From Amycolatopsis sp. NBC_00345 (GTDB lineage Bacteria; Actinomycetota; Actinomycetes; Mycobacteriales; Pseudonocardiaceae): a DNA stretch of 64,000 nt. The translations under genes and the position numbers were made by a program. Below, piece by piece: positions 16,938-24,476 of the stretch (position 1 is its first letter; the number at the start of each line of letters is the position of its first letter). The notes under the pieces are model-generated. The model searched no databases. It saw only the letters and a program-made list of their open reading frames with translations, and had not been told where the DNA came from. The stretch is taken from NCBI RefSeq assembly GCF_036116635.1, contig NZ_CP107995.1, forward strand, positions 1,116,001-1,180,000. The letters run 5' to 3'.

Positions 16938-18557
16938 GTGAACCCGTTACCGCACAACGGCCTCGGCCGCGTTCTCGACGACCTCGGCGCGACCCTGCTC
17001 GAACTGGTCCACGGGAGCCCCGCCGCGGTGCGCATCGGCGGGGTGGTGATCCACGACCCGCTCGAGGACAGCGTGCTGCCGCGGCACGCGCTGGTGCTCG
17101 GCGTCGGCCTGCGCGAGCCGGGGGAGGTCCTGCGGCTCGTCCGGGAGCTGGGGCGGCAGGAGGCGGTCGCGCTGGTCCTGCGGGCGCCGGTGCCGGTGCC
17201 GGACGAGCTGGCGGCGGCGGCCGACGAAGCGGGCGTCGCGCTGCTCGGCCTGACCCGGGGCGCGTCGTGGGCGCAGCTGGCCGCGCTGCTGCGTTCGTCG
17301 CTGGCCGAGATCGGGGACGCGGGGCCCCCGATGCTGGGCGGGATGCCGTCCGGCGACCTGTTCGCGCTGGCCAACGCCATCGCCGCGCTGATCGACGCCC
17401 CGGTGACGATCGAGGACCGCGAATCCCGCGTGGTCGCGTTCTCCGGCCGCCAGGACGAGGCCGACGCGTCGCGCGTGGAGACGATCCTCGGCCGTCAGGT
17501 GCCCGAGCGGTTTTCGCGGCTGCTGACCGAGCGCGGGGTGTTCCGGCACCTCTACCGCACCGATCAGCCGGTGCACTTCGAGGTGCCGGACGAGCAGACC
17601 GAGGGCCTGACCGTGGCGCGGGTCGCGGTCGCCGTGCGGGCGGGCGACGAGCTGCTGGGCTCGATCTGGGCCGCCGTGCGCGAGCCGCTGAGCGAGGACC
17701 GCGGCCAGGCCCTCGTCGACGCGGCCCGCCTGGTCGCCCTGCACCTGCTGCGGATCCGCGCGGGCGCCGACGTCGAGCGGCGGCTGCGGACCGAGCTGCT
17801 GGGCACCGCACTGGAAGGCGGGGCCGGGGCGCGCGAGGCGCTGAACCGGCTCGGCGTCGCGGACCAGCCCGTGGTGGTGCTCGCGCTGGCGCTGCCCGGG
17901 GGAGACGGCGTTGTGGACGCCGGGCACGTGACCGCGCGCCAGCGGTTGAGCGACAGCCTCGCTTTGCACCTGAGCGCCGTGCACCCGCGCAGTGCCGCCG
18001 CGCTCGTCGGCGACGTCGTGTACGGCCTGATTCCGGTGGGGCACAGCGATATCCCTGCCGAGGAACGCGGGGTGCGGATCGCCGGCGACTTCCTGGACCG
18101 GCTGGGGGAGCGGGCCCAGGAAGCGACGGCCGTCGCGGCCGTCGGCCCGGTCGCGCGCGATGTCGCGGAACTCGCCGTGGCGCGGGAAAACGCCGACCGC
18201 ACGCTTCGGGTCCTGTGCGCGGGCCACGCCCGTGGCCTGCGGGTCGCGCGGCTGGCCGACGTCCACGCCGAGTCGCTTGTGCTGGAACTGCGCGACATCG
18301 CGGCCGCCCGGGGCGATCGGCCCACCGGCGCGGTCGCCCGCCTGCTGGCCTACGACGAGCAGCACAACACCGGCCTCGTCGAGACTTTGCGCGCGTGGCT
18401 GGACGCTTTCGGCGACGTGGTGGCGGCCGCCGCGGCCGTGCACGTCCACCCGAACACGTTCCGCTATCGCCTGCGCCGCCTAGCCGAGGTCGGCGACGTG
18501 GACCTGGCCGATCCGGACGCCCGCTTCGCCGCGTTGCTGCAGTTGCGCTTGCTCTAA
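16938..18557 (+). CDS. PucR/CdaR-family transcriptional regulator
   Basis: A 539-residue regulator starting at GTG. The N-terminus (1-~125) is a PucR ligand-sensing domain; a GAF-like middle part covers ~135-290 (LIDAPVTIEDRESRVVAFS). The C-terminal helix-turn-helix of the PucR family is at ~495-530 (VHVHPNTFRYRLRRLAEV). The family controls purine, amino-acid and sugar-acid use, often of an adjacent gene. Here the only close co-directional neighbour is the S9-S12 fusion, so control of peptide or amino-acid use is a plausible inference. Confidence 0.88.
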   Translation: MNPLPHNGLGRVLDDLGATLLELVHGSPAAVRIGGVVIHDPLEDSVLPRHALVLGVGLREPGEVLRLVRELGRQEAVALVLRAPVPVPDELAAAADEAGVALLGLTRGASWAQLAALLRSSLAEIGDAGPPMLGGMPSGDLFALANAIAALIDAPVTIEDRESRVVAFSGRQDEADASRVETILGRQVPERFSRLLTERGVFRHLYRTDQPVHFEVPDEQTEGLTVARVAVAVRAGDELLGSIWAAVREPLSEDRGQALVDAARLVALHLLRIRAGADVERRLRTELLGTALEGGAGAREALNRLGVADQPVVVLALALPGGDGVVDAGHVTARQRLSDSLALHLSAVHPRSAAALVGDVVYGLIPVGHSDIPAEERGVRIAGDFLDRLGERAQEATAVAAVGPVARDVAELAVARENADRTLRVLCAGHARGLRVARLADVHAESLVLELRDIAAARGDRPTGAVARLLAYDEQHNTGLVETLRAWLDAFGDVVAAAAAVHVHPNTFRYRLRRLAEVGDVDLADPDARFAALLQLRLL

Positions 18558-18891
18558 CGAGTGAATTCGGTGGGCACATTCAGTAGGCGAAGGTGCCACC
18601 TCGGCGTGACTTTCGGTCACCGTCGGCCCGTCCGGGCCTGTGACCACGGGGTATTCGCGCGGCCGGCGGCAGATCCCTAGTGCCCCTAATGGGCCGTACC
18701 CCGAAGCCCCCTAGTGCTGCCCCGCAAGACCCGGGGCAGCCCCCGATGGCCTGCTGGTGGCGCCGCCCTAAGTTCGTTCCGGAGCCACCGGCTCGTCGGC
18801 ATGTCCGATAGTGCCGGTCTCGCGGTGCCGATCTCACGGTGCCGGTCTCGAACACCGCCGATCTGTTGTCATTAATCAGGAGAAATCAATT
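18558..18891 (+). promoter_or_regulatory. Upstream region of the IniB-like gene with repeated boxes and an inverted repeat
   Basis: A 334-bp leader with three related boxes: CCCTAGTG at 18675-18682, CCCTAATG at 18684-18691 and CCCTAGTG at 18709-18716. Immediately after, GCTGCCCCG (18716-18724) and CGGGGCAGC (18732-18740) form a perfect 9-bp inverted repeat with a 7-nt spacer. These look like binding sites for an activator and a second regulator. AGGAG at 18878-18882 is the ribosome site. No clear -10/-35 seen. Confidence 0.5.
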
Positions 18892-20118
18892 ATGGGCCCG
18901 GTGCAGACGCTGCACGAATTCGCGTTGAACCTTCTTGGCGACCCGCAGGCGCTGGCGGAGTACAACGCCAACCCGCAGGGTGTGCTGAACGACGCCGGTC
19001 TGGGGGACCTGAGCGCGGCGGACGTCCACGACATCATGCCGCTCGTGATGGACACCGCGCCGCTGCCGGCCGCCGGCTCGCCGGCCGCGTTCGCCACCGG
19101 TGACGTCACCGGCACGCTGGACCACGTCGCCGCGTTCGCGCCCCGCGCGGAAGAAGCCGCCCACAGCGCTTCGGGCGCTCTCGGCGGCGAGTCCGGCGTT
19201 CTGACCGGGGTCTTCGGCGCGGTCAGCGACGTCGCCGACCAGACCGGCCTGAACACCGCCACGCACGGCGTCCTCGCGGACGTTTCCGGCGGCGTGGACA
19301 GCGTCGCTTCCGCGGTCAGCGGCGTGCCGCTGGTCGGCCCGCTGGTCGACGCCGGCGCCATCGACCTGCAGCACACCGTCGGCGCGGTGGGCGACCACCT
19401 CTTCGACGGCAAGCTGGTCGGCAGCGTGGTCGACGCCACCACCAACCACCTCGGCGACGCCCTGCTGTGGAAGGCCGCGGTCACCACCGTCGCCCAGGTG
19501 CCGGCCGTCGGCGGTCCGCTGAGCGGCGTGGTCGAGGACGTCCGCGTCGGGGGCAGTGGCCTGCTCGGCCAGGTCAACGGGGTCATCGGCTCCACGCCGG
19601 TCGGCGTCAACGCCGAGAACATCCAGCCGCACGGGGACTTCGGCGCCGCCGGCGACCTGTCCGGCACGCTGGACCACGCGGCCTCGGCGCTGCCGGTCGG
19701 GCTCCCGGCCGTGCCCGCCCTCCCGGCGGTCCCGGCGGTTCCGGGTGCCTCGGTTCCGGGCGTTCCGGCCCTGCCCGCCGTCCCGGGTGTCCCGGCGCTG
19801 CCCGCGGTTCCGGGTGTCCCGGCGCTGCCGGCCACGCCGGACGTGTCGGCCACCGTCGGCTCGGTCACCCACACCCTCGCCGGTGTCACCTCGCACCTGC
19901 CGGTCGCCGGCGACGCGGTGAACCACGCGCTGGCCGCGACCGGTGAGCACACCGACACGGGCATCCGCAGCGACGCGGTGACCAGCGACCTCACCGGCGC
20001 GACGCACTCCGGCGACCTGGTCAGCAACGTGGAGAACCACGCGCACGACCTGGCCAACGGCCTCGACCTGCACCACGGGCTCGAGAGCGCGCTCGACGGT
20101 CTCCACCTCGGGCACTGA
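18892..20118 (+). CDS. IniB-like N-terminal domain protein with low-complexity Val-Pro-Ala segment
   Basis: A 408-residue protein. The first ~60 residues (TLHEFALNLLGDPQALAEYN, then VLNDAGLGDLSAADV) match the IniB N-terminal domain known from the mycobacterial isoniazid-induced iniBAC operon and common in Pseudonocardiaceae. The rest is Gly/Ala/Val-rich, with repeated GVL-x-DV-x-GGVDSV blocks and a VPALPAVPG array (~270-318). There is no signal peptide or membrane segment. Start at ATG 18892 is set by AGGAG ten bases upstream; an upstream in-frame GTG at 18811 would cover the regulatory boxes. No iniA/iniC dynamin genes follow, so it is a solo form. A cell-envelope stress link is inferred from the family only. 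Confidence 0.8.
   Translation: MGPVQTLHEFALNLLGDPQALAEYNANPQGVLNDAGLGDLSAADVHDIMPLVMDTAPLPAAGSPAAFATGDVTGTLDHVAAFAPRAEEAAHSASGALGGESGVLTGVFGAVSDVADQTGLNTATHGVLADVSGGVDSVASAVSGVPLVGPLVDAGAIDLQHTVGAVGDHLFDGKLVGSVVDATTNHLGDALLWKAAVTTVAQVPAVGGPLSGVVEDVRVGGSGLLGQVNGVIGSTPVGVNAENIQPHGDFGAAGDLSGTLDHAASALPVGLPAVPALPAVPAVPGASVPGVPALPAVPGVPALPAVPGVPALPATPDVSATVGSVTHTLAGVTSHLPVAGDAVNHALAATGEHTDTGIRSDAVTSDLTGATHSGDLVSNVENHAHDLANGLDLHHGLESALDGLHLGH
19699..19843 (+). repeat. Low-complexity tandem repeat coding for VPALPAVPG units
   Basis: About 145 bp of short near-repeats such as GTCCCGGCGCTGCCCGCGGT encode alternating VPALPAVPG and VPGVPALPAV units inside the IniB-like gene. It is prone to slippage, so length may differ between strains. 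The Pro periodicity suggests an extended spacer. Confidence 0.75.
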
Positions 20119-20192
20119 GTTCCCGAGTTCAAGGCCTGATCTCAGGCACTGATCTCTGGCACTGATCCAGGGCTCTGGCACAGAGCCGGTCG

Positions 20193-20228
20193 CGGGCCCG
20201 GGCCTTCCTCACGGGAGGCCCGGGCCCG
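20193..20228. terminator. Strong hairpin between convergent genes
   Basis: Arms 20193-20208 and 20213-20228 (core CGGGCCCGGGCCT / AGGCCCGGGCCCG) pair over 16 bp with one mismatch and a 4-nt loop, between the IniB-like gene and the opposing hydrolase. Typical GC-rich actinomycete terminator without a U-tract. Confidence 0.75.
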
Positions 20229-20313
20229 TTGCCGTCGGTACCGGCGACGCCTTCGCCGCGCCTGCCCAGCGCGGGTCCGCCTCAGGCGTCCGAGAACTCT
20301 GGGGCGCCGGAAA

Positions 20314-21054
20314 TCAGCCCAGGGCCCAGAAATCGGTGAGTATCCGGGCGCCGCGCGCCGGGTCCTGGATCATCCACCAGTGGCCGAGATCGGGGAGTTC
20401 CGCCACCCGGGCGCCCGCCCGTGCCGCGGTGCGCCGGCGCTGCTCGTCCGTGCCCACGAAGTGGTCCTGCCCGGCCAGGACGGCGAGTCCCGGCCGGCGG
20501 GTCAGGCCGGTGAGGTCCCGGCCGAGTTCCGCTTTCACCGGCTGGGCGGCGGACCGGTACAGCGCGAGCATCGCCGGCCCCAGCGAGGGGTCGTGCCCGG
20601 TGGCGATCTCGGTGGCCAGGTCGTCCGGGAAACCGAGCCCGGCGAACGCCGCAAGGCGCTTTTCGGCCGAGCCGAAGCGTTCCTCGACCGCCGCCTCGCC
20701 CGCTCCCGGGGTCTGCCAAACCTGGGCCAGCTCGTGCCACACGTAGTCCGGGTCGAACGTCCCGAGCGCGTCGCTGACCCAGCTGCGGACCAGGTCCGGC
20801 CGGGTCTTCACGGCGCTGACCACGTGGCTGCCGCCCCAGTCGTGCCCGACCAGGTCGACCGGTTCGTCGATCTCCGCGAGCCGCTCGATCAGCCAGTCGC
20901 GGTATTCCCCCACCGTGGCCCCGAATCCGGGGGGCAGCGGGGCGCCGAACCCGGGCGGCGACAGGCACACCACGTCCTTTCGTTCCAGTTCGGCGAGCAG
21001 CGGCCGCCAGATCGCGGCGGTCTCCGGGTTGCCGTGCACGAACACCGCAGGCAT
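20314..21054 (-). CDS. Alpha/beta-hydrolase, epoxide hydrolase/haloalkane dehalogenase-like
   Basis: A 246-residue cytoplasmic hydrolase. The HGNP oxyanion region is at residues 7-10. The nucleophile elbow is GHDWGG with Asp72, as in epoxide hydrolases and dehalogenases rather than the Ser of esterases. The C-terminal His is in DLGHWWM. The ATG at 21054 has an excellent GAGGAGG ribosome site. It is divergent from a TetR gene with a palindrome in the gap, so it is probably the TetR target. The substrate is unknown. Confidence 0.82.
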   Translation of the reverse strand: MPAVFVHGNPETAAIWRPLLAELERKDVVCLSPPGFGAPLPPGFGATVGEYRDWLIERLAEIDEPVDLVGHDWGGSHVVSAVKTRPDLVRSWVSDALGTFDPDYVWHELAQVWQTPGAGEAAVEERFGSAEKRLAAFAGLGFPDDLATEIATGHDPSLGPAMLALYRSAAQPVKAELGRDLTGLTRRPGLAVLAGQDHFVGTDEQRRRTAARAGARVAELPDLGHWWMIQDPARGARILTDFWALG

Positions 21055-21093
21055 CGATTCCTCCTCGTTTCAGGAACCCCAGGGTTACATACT

Positions 21094-21105
21094 TGTCGGC
21101 CGACA
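21094..21105. promoter_or_regulatory. Candidate TetR operator in the divergent gap
   Basis: TGTCGGCCGACA is a perfect 12-bp palindrome between the hydrolase (start 21054) and TetR (start 21132) genes. It is flanked by a second pair of half sites, ACTTG and CAAGT, so the symmetrical region spans 21091-21112. Confidence 0.55.
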
Positions 21106-21131
21106 CGCAAGTTTCTTTGGTACTGTGCGGC

Positions 21132-21719
21132 ATGCCCCGACTCACCCAGGCACAACGCCGGGCCCAGACCGGCTCCGCGCTCCTGCAGGCCGCGGCCGAG
21201 ATCGTGGTCGAGGGCGGCGTCGCGGCGCTGACGCTCGCCCGGGTCGGCGAGCGCGCGGGCTACAGCCGCGGGATCGTCACCCATCACTTCGGCTCGAAGC
21301 AGGCCCTCCTCGACACGCTCGCCCGGGCGAGCCAGAGCGGGTTCGTCCCCGGCGTCGGCGACGAACCCGGCCTGGACCGGCTGCTCGCCCTGATCGACGG
21401 CTACGTCGCGGCCCTCGGCGGCGCGGGCCCGTTGCGCCGCGCGTTCCTGTTGCTGTGGGCCGATTCGCTGACCTCGCCGGAGCTCGCCGGGGTCTTCCGC
21501 GAACGGGACGAGGGCTTCCGGACGGACCTGCGCGCCGACGTCGGCGCCGGGATCACGGCCGGGGACATCCGCCCGGACGTCGACGCCCGGGACACGGCGG
21601 TCGCGGTCCTCGGCGAGCTGCGGGGCATCGCCCTGCAGTGCCTGCTCGATCCCGCGGCCGTCGACACCGAGCGCCTCCGGCACGCCGTGCGGGAGCAGTG
21701 GCGCCGGGCGCTGACCTGA
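21132..21719 (+). CDS. TetR-family transcriptional regulator
   Basis: A 195-residue regulator with an N-terminal TetR helix-turn-helix (LARVGERAGYSRGIVTHHFGSKQALL). The C-terminal ligand domain is of the kind seen in small-molecule-responsive repressors. Start ATG 21132; an upstream in-frame TTG at 21093 would overlap the operator palindrome and is rejected. It probably represses itself and the divergent hydrolase. Confidence 0.88.
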   Translation: MPRLTQAQRRAQTGSALLQAAAEIVVEGGVAALTLARVGERAGYSRGIVTHHFGSKQALLDTLARASQSGFVPGVGDEPGLDRLLALIDGYVAALGGAGPLRRAFLLLWADSLTSPELAGVFRERDEGFRTDLRADVGAGITAGDIRPDVDARDTAVAVLGELRGIALQCLLDPAAVDTERLRHAVREQWRRALT

Positions 21720-21720
21720 C

Positions 21721-21802
21721 CGCCCCAATGTGGCGTTGGTTGCGCTCAACGCACCCAAGTGGCGTTCGGTGCGTCAGACGCACCGAACGCCACATTGGGG
21801 CG
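21721..21802. repeat. Full CCCCAATGTGGCGTT palindromic element, copy 1
   Basis: The outer arms are a perfect 17-bp inverted repeat: CGCCCCAATGTGGCGTT (21721-21737) against its complement at 21786-21802. Inside, 21759-21775 and 21777-21793 form a second perfect 17-bp hairpin with one central base. Two direct units (CCCAATGTGGCG and CCCAAGTGGCG, the latter one base short) are followed by one inverted unit. It begins 2 bp after the TetR stop and ends 14 bp before the stop of the converging S4 gene. Confidence 0.9.
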
Positions 21803-21815
21803 CTGGGTGGCGGGC

Positions 21816-22190
21816 TCAGCCGAGCGGGCCTTGCCGCGCCCGGAACTCGTCCAGCTCACGCCGTTCGCGCTTGGTCGGGCGCCCGGCGCCGCGTTCCCGC
21901 CGGGCGACGGGCATCGAGGCCTCCGGCGGCGGCGCCGGGGTCCGGTCGATGAGGCAGGTGGCGGCGTCCGGGGCCCCGACGCGTTTCTGGATCACCCGCG
22001 CGACCTCGACGATCCGGGTGACCGGCCCGTTGCGCAGCCGCACCTCGTCACCGGCCACCACGGAGGTGGCGGGCTTGGCGGGCCGGTCGTTCACGCGGAC
22101 GTGCCCGCCCCGGCACGCCGCGGCGGCGTCCGCGCGCGTCTTGGTCAGCCGCACCGCCCACAGCCACCGGTCCACTCGGGTCGATTCCAC
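21816..22190 (-). CDS. S4-domain RNA-binding protein (Hsp15-like)
   Basis: A 124-residue basic protein. The S4 fold is at the N-terminus: RVDRWLWAVRLTKTRADAAAACRGGHVRVN, the typical start of Hsp15/YlmH-type proteins that bind stalled ribosomal subunits or RNA. The charged tail is RRERGAGRPTKRERREL. A GTG start at 22190 places the family's usual opening residues at the N-terminus; a frame extension to 22310 gives non-homologous, low-quality sequence overlapping a pseudogene. Converges on TetR across the repeat. Confidence 0.82.
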   Translation of the reverse strand: MESTRVDRWLWAVRLTKTRADAAAACRGGHVRVNDRPAKPATSVVAGDEVRLRNGPVTRIVEVARVIQKRVGAPDAATCLIDRTPAPPPEASMPVARRERGAGRPTKRERRELDEFRARQGPLG

Positions 22191-22199
22191 TCGTCCATG

Positions 22200-22454
22200 A
22201 TGGCCCGTTTCCGCCCGCGGCGCGCCGCTGGGGCCGGACGGGTCCGCGGCGAGGCGGCCGGTCGGTGCGGTCGTCCGCGGCGAAGCGCACGGAGAACTGT
22301 TGCCCGGCAAAGGGAAGCGCCAACCGGGAGACGGTGTGCCGGGCCGTCGCGGTGCCGGGCACCCCGGTCTTCAGCAGCCGCGTGCGCTTGCGCGAGCTCC
22401 GAAGTACGCCATCACGCCGCCGCCGGCGATGAGCAGCAGGCTGATCAGGCCCAT
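22200..22454 (-). pseudogene. Frameshifted remnant of a small DUF3592-like membrane protein
   Basis: An ATG at 22454 opens MGLISLLLIAGGGVMAYFGA, a single membrane helix, but the frame stops soon after. Moving by one base gives RKRTRLLKTGVPGTATARHT then LALPFAGQQFSVRFAADD, which continues as in DUF3592-type small membrane proteins (helix, then a KTGVPGTATV beta segment). The break is near 22385-22395. The sequence further on has no clear family match. It could be a sequencing error rather than a true frameshift. Confidence 0.4.
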
Positions 22455-22585
22455 CTTCGACACCCGTTCCCGCTCATCCCCGGTCCGTCACCGGGTTTCG
22501 CGCCCGATGACAGAGGGGCCGGGCGAGCTTCGGAACACCCTGGCAGCGCGGCGAAAATGAACTCTCCGGGCAACTCGCTCCCCGG

Positions 22586-24370
22586 TCAGGACCGGGCCCG
22601 CCGCAGTCCGGCGATCCGGCGGGTGATCGGGTCGAACTCGCTGATCTTCAGTGCGGCGAGCAGGCCGAAGGAGACCCCGGCGCCGACCAGGCCCTCCAGC
22701 GGCAGCCGGACGATGGCCTGCCAGCTGGGGCCGAGGGAGGCGGGCACCACGAGCCCGGTCAGGTACGCCGCGCCGCCGCCGAGGGCGCTGACCGCGGTGG
22801 TGACCAGGATGACGCGCAGCGCGCGCCGGCTGCGCAGGTGGCCGAGCCGCACCCACAGCCAGACCTGCCCGACGACCGCGCCGATGACGTAGGTCGCGCC
22901 GTTGACCAGCATCGCGCCGAGCACGATGTGCTCGCGGTCGAGCAGGCCCTGGCAGAGGAACAGCATCGGGATCTTCACCGCGGTCATCACGATCATGATC
23001 AGCGTCGGCGTGCGGGCGTCCTTCATCGCGTAGAACACGCGCAGCTGCAACAGAACCATCGCGTACGGCAGCAAGCCGAGCGCGGAGATCGCCAGCGTCT
23101 GGCCGAGGCGGTCGGCGTCGGCGAGAGTGCCCTTGCCCCAGGTGAAGATCGCGATCCCGATCGGCGTGCCGATCGCCGCGAGGATGGCGGAGCAGGGCAT
23201 CAGCAGCACGGTCGAAAGCCGGGCGGCGTAAGACAAGTCGCCCACCAGCCGCTGGGTGTCGCCGTCGGCGGCGGCCCGGCTCATCCGCGGCATGAACGCG
23301 GTCAGCAGCGAAACGCCGATGACGCCGTAGGGGAGCTGGAACAGCAGCCACGCGTAGGTGTACGCGGTGACGCCGCCGCTGGTGCCGCTCGTCAGGACGT
23401 TGGTGTTGACGACGAGGCCGAGCTGGCTCACCCCGACGTAGCCCAGGATCCACGCGGCCAGCCCGCCGAACTCCTTCAGCCGCGGGTCGATGCCCCAGCG
23501 CCAGCGGAACCGGAAACCGCTGCGCAGCAACGGCGGGATGAGCACGACGGCCTGGCAGACGATGCCGAGGGTCACCCCGAGCCCGAGCACCAGCAGCTTC
23601 GGGTCGCCCATCCGGACCGGGCTCAGCGAGATCTCGCCGGGCACGAGGTAGAACGCCCCGAGCGTGACGAGCACGACGAGGTTGTTGAGCACGGGCGCCC
23701 AGGCCGGCGGGCCGAACACGTTCTTCGCGTTGAGGATCGCGGCGAACAGCGCGAACAGGCCGTAGAAGAAGATCTGCGGCAGCACGAGGTAGCCCAGCGC
23801 GGTGGTCAGCGCGGGGCTGGCGTCGGGGGAGGAGCTGTCCACGTAGAGCATGGTGAACAGCGGCGCGGCCGCGACGGCGCAGGCCGTGCCCAGCGCGAGC
23901 AGCACCAGCGCCATGGTGATCAGCCGTTGCGCGTACGCCTCGCCGCCGTCGGGGTCGTCGTGCGAGCGGACCAGCAACGGGATCACCACGCTGGACAGCA
24001 CCCCGCCCAGTAGCAGCTCGAACACCATGTTCGGCAGGGTGTTGGCGATGTTGAACGAGTCGTTCACCACGCCGGTGCCGATGATCAGCGCCAGCGCGAC
24101 CTTCCAGCCGAACCCGGTGATGCGGCTGACCAGCGCGGCGACGGCCAGCCGGCTGCTCGACTGCGCCACCGAGCCGGCCGGCTGCCCGATCGGCGACGGC
24201 GGCGGCTGCGGGACCGCGACCTGCACCGCGATCTGCGTGTACGAGCGGGGCACGTCGAGATCGCGGGTCGGCCAGTGCGCGCCGCCGGGCAGGCTCAGAT
24301 CGGACGCGTCGAAGGCGATGAACGCCGTCGCCTCCTCGGGCTGTGGCCGGGTCCGATCGTCGTGCTGCAT
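22586..24370 (-). CDS. MurJ/MviN-family lipid II flippase (isolated paralogue)
   Basis: A 594-residue membrane protein. After a ~70-residue soluble N-terminal extension rich in Pro/Gln come about 14 transmembrane helices with the MurJ pattern: LAVAALVSRITGFGWKVALA, NDSFNIANTLPNMVFELLLGG, LSSVVIPLLVR, FFYGLFALFAAILNAK. MurJ moves the peptidoglycan precursor lipid II outward across the membrane. The usual actinobacterial copy sits near the replication origin with trxB/parAB and is fused to or followed by a pseudokinase gene. This copy has neither, so it may be a paralogue for a related lipid-linked carrier. The neighbours give no help. Confidence 0.85.
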   Translation of the reverse strand: MQHDDRTRPQPEEATAFIAFDASDLSLPGGAHWPTRDLDVPRSYTQIAVQVAVPQPPPSPIGQPAGSVAQSSSRLAVAALVSRITGFGWKVALALIIGTGVVNDSFNIANTLPNMVFELLLGGVLSSVVIPLLVRSHDDPDGGEAYAQRLITMALVLLALGTACAVAAAPLFTMLYVDSSSPDASPALTTALGYLVLPQIFFYGLFALFAAILNAKNVFGPPAWAPVLNNLVVLVTLGAFYLVPGEISLSPVRMGDPKLLVLGLGVTLGIVCQAVVLIPPLLRSGFRFRWRWGIDPRLKEFGGLAAWILGYVGVSQLGLVVNTNVLTSGTSGGVTAYTYAWLLFQLPYGVIGVSLLTAFMPRMSRAAADGDTQRLVGDLSYAARLSTVLLMPCSAILAAIGTPIGIAIFTWGKGTLADADRLGQTLAISALGLLPYAMVLLQLRVFYAMKDARTPTLIMIVMTAVKIPMLFLCQGLLDREHIVLGAMLVNGATYVIGAVVGQVWLWVRLGHLRSRRALRVILVTTAVSALGGGAAYLTGLVVPASLGPSWQAIVRLPLEGLVGAGVSFGLLAALKISEFDPITRRIAGLRRARS

Positions 24371-24447
24371 GAGACGACCCTGCCAGCGGGGGTGGCGGCT
24401 GTCGACGCCGACCAGTCAGGCGAGCCTGGGCGGTCCGTGCTCCTTGC

Positions 24448-24469
24448 CCGTTCCGGCAGTGCGGAACGG
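24448..24469 (-). terminator. Hairpin downstream of the carboxylesterase gene
   Basis: CCGTTCCG (24448-24455) and CGGAACGG (24462-24469) pair perfectly with a 6-nt loop, 8 bp beyond the carboxylesterase stop codon. Confidence 0.5.
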
Positions 24470-24476
24470 TGCCGGT

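Noticed and set aside
14039..17380. Minus-strand open frame of more than 1100 codons opposite the S9-S12 fusion
   Set aside because: Same antisense effect of biased third-position GC; the plus strand carries both sets of catalytic motifs.
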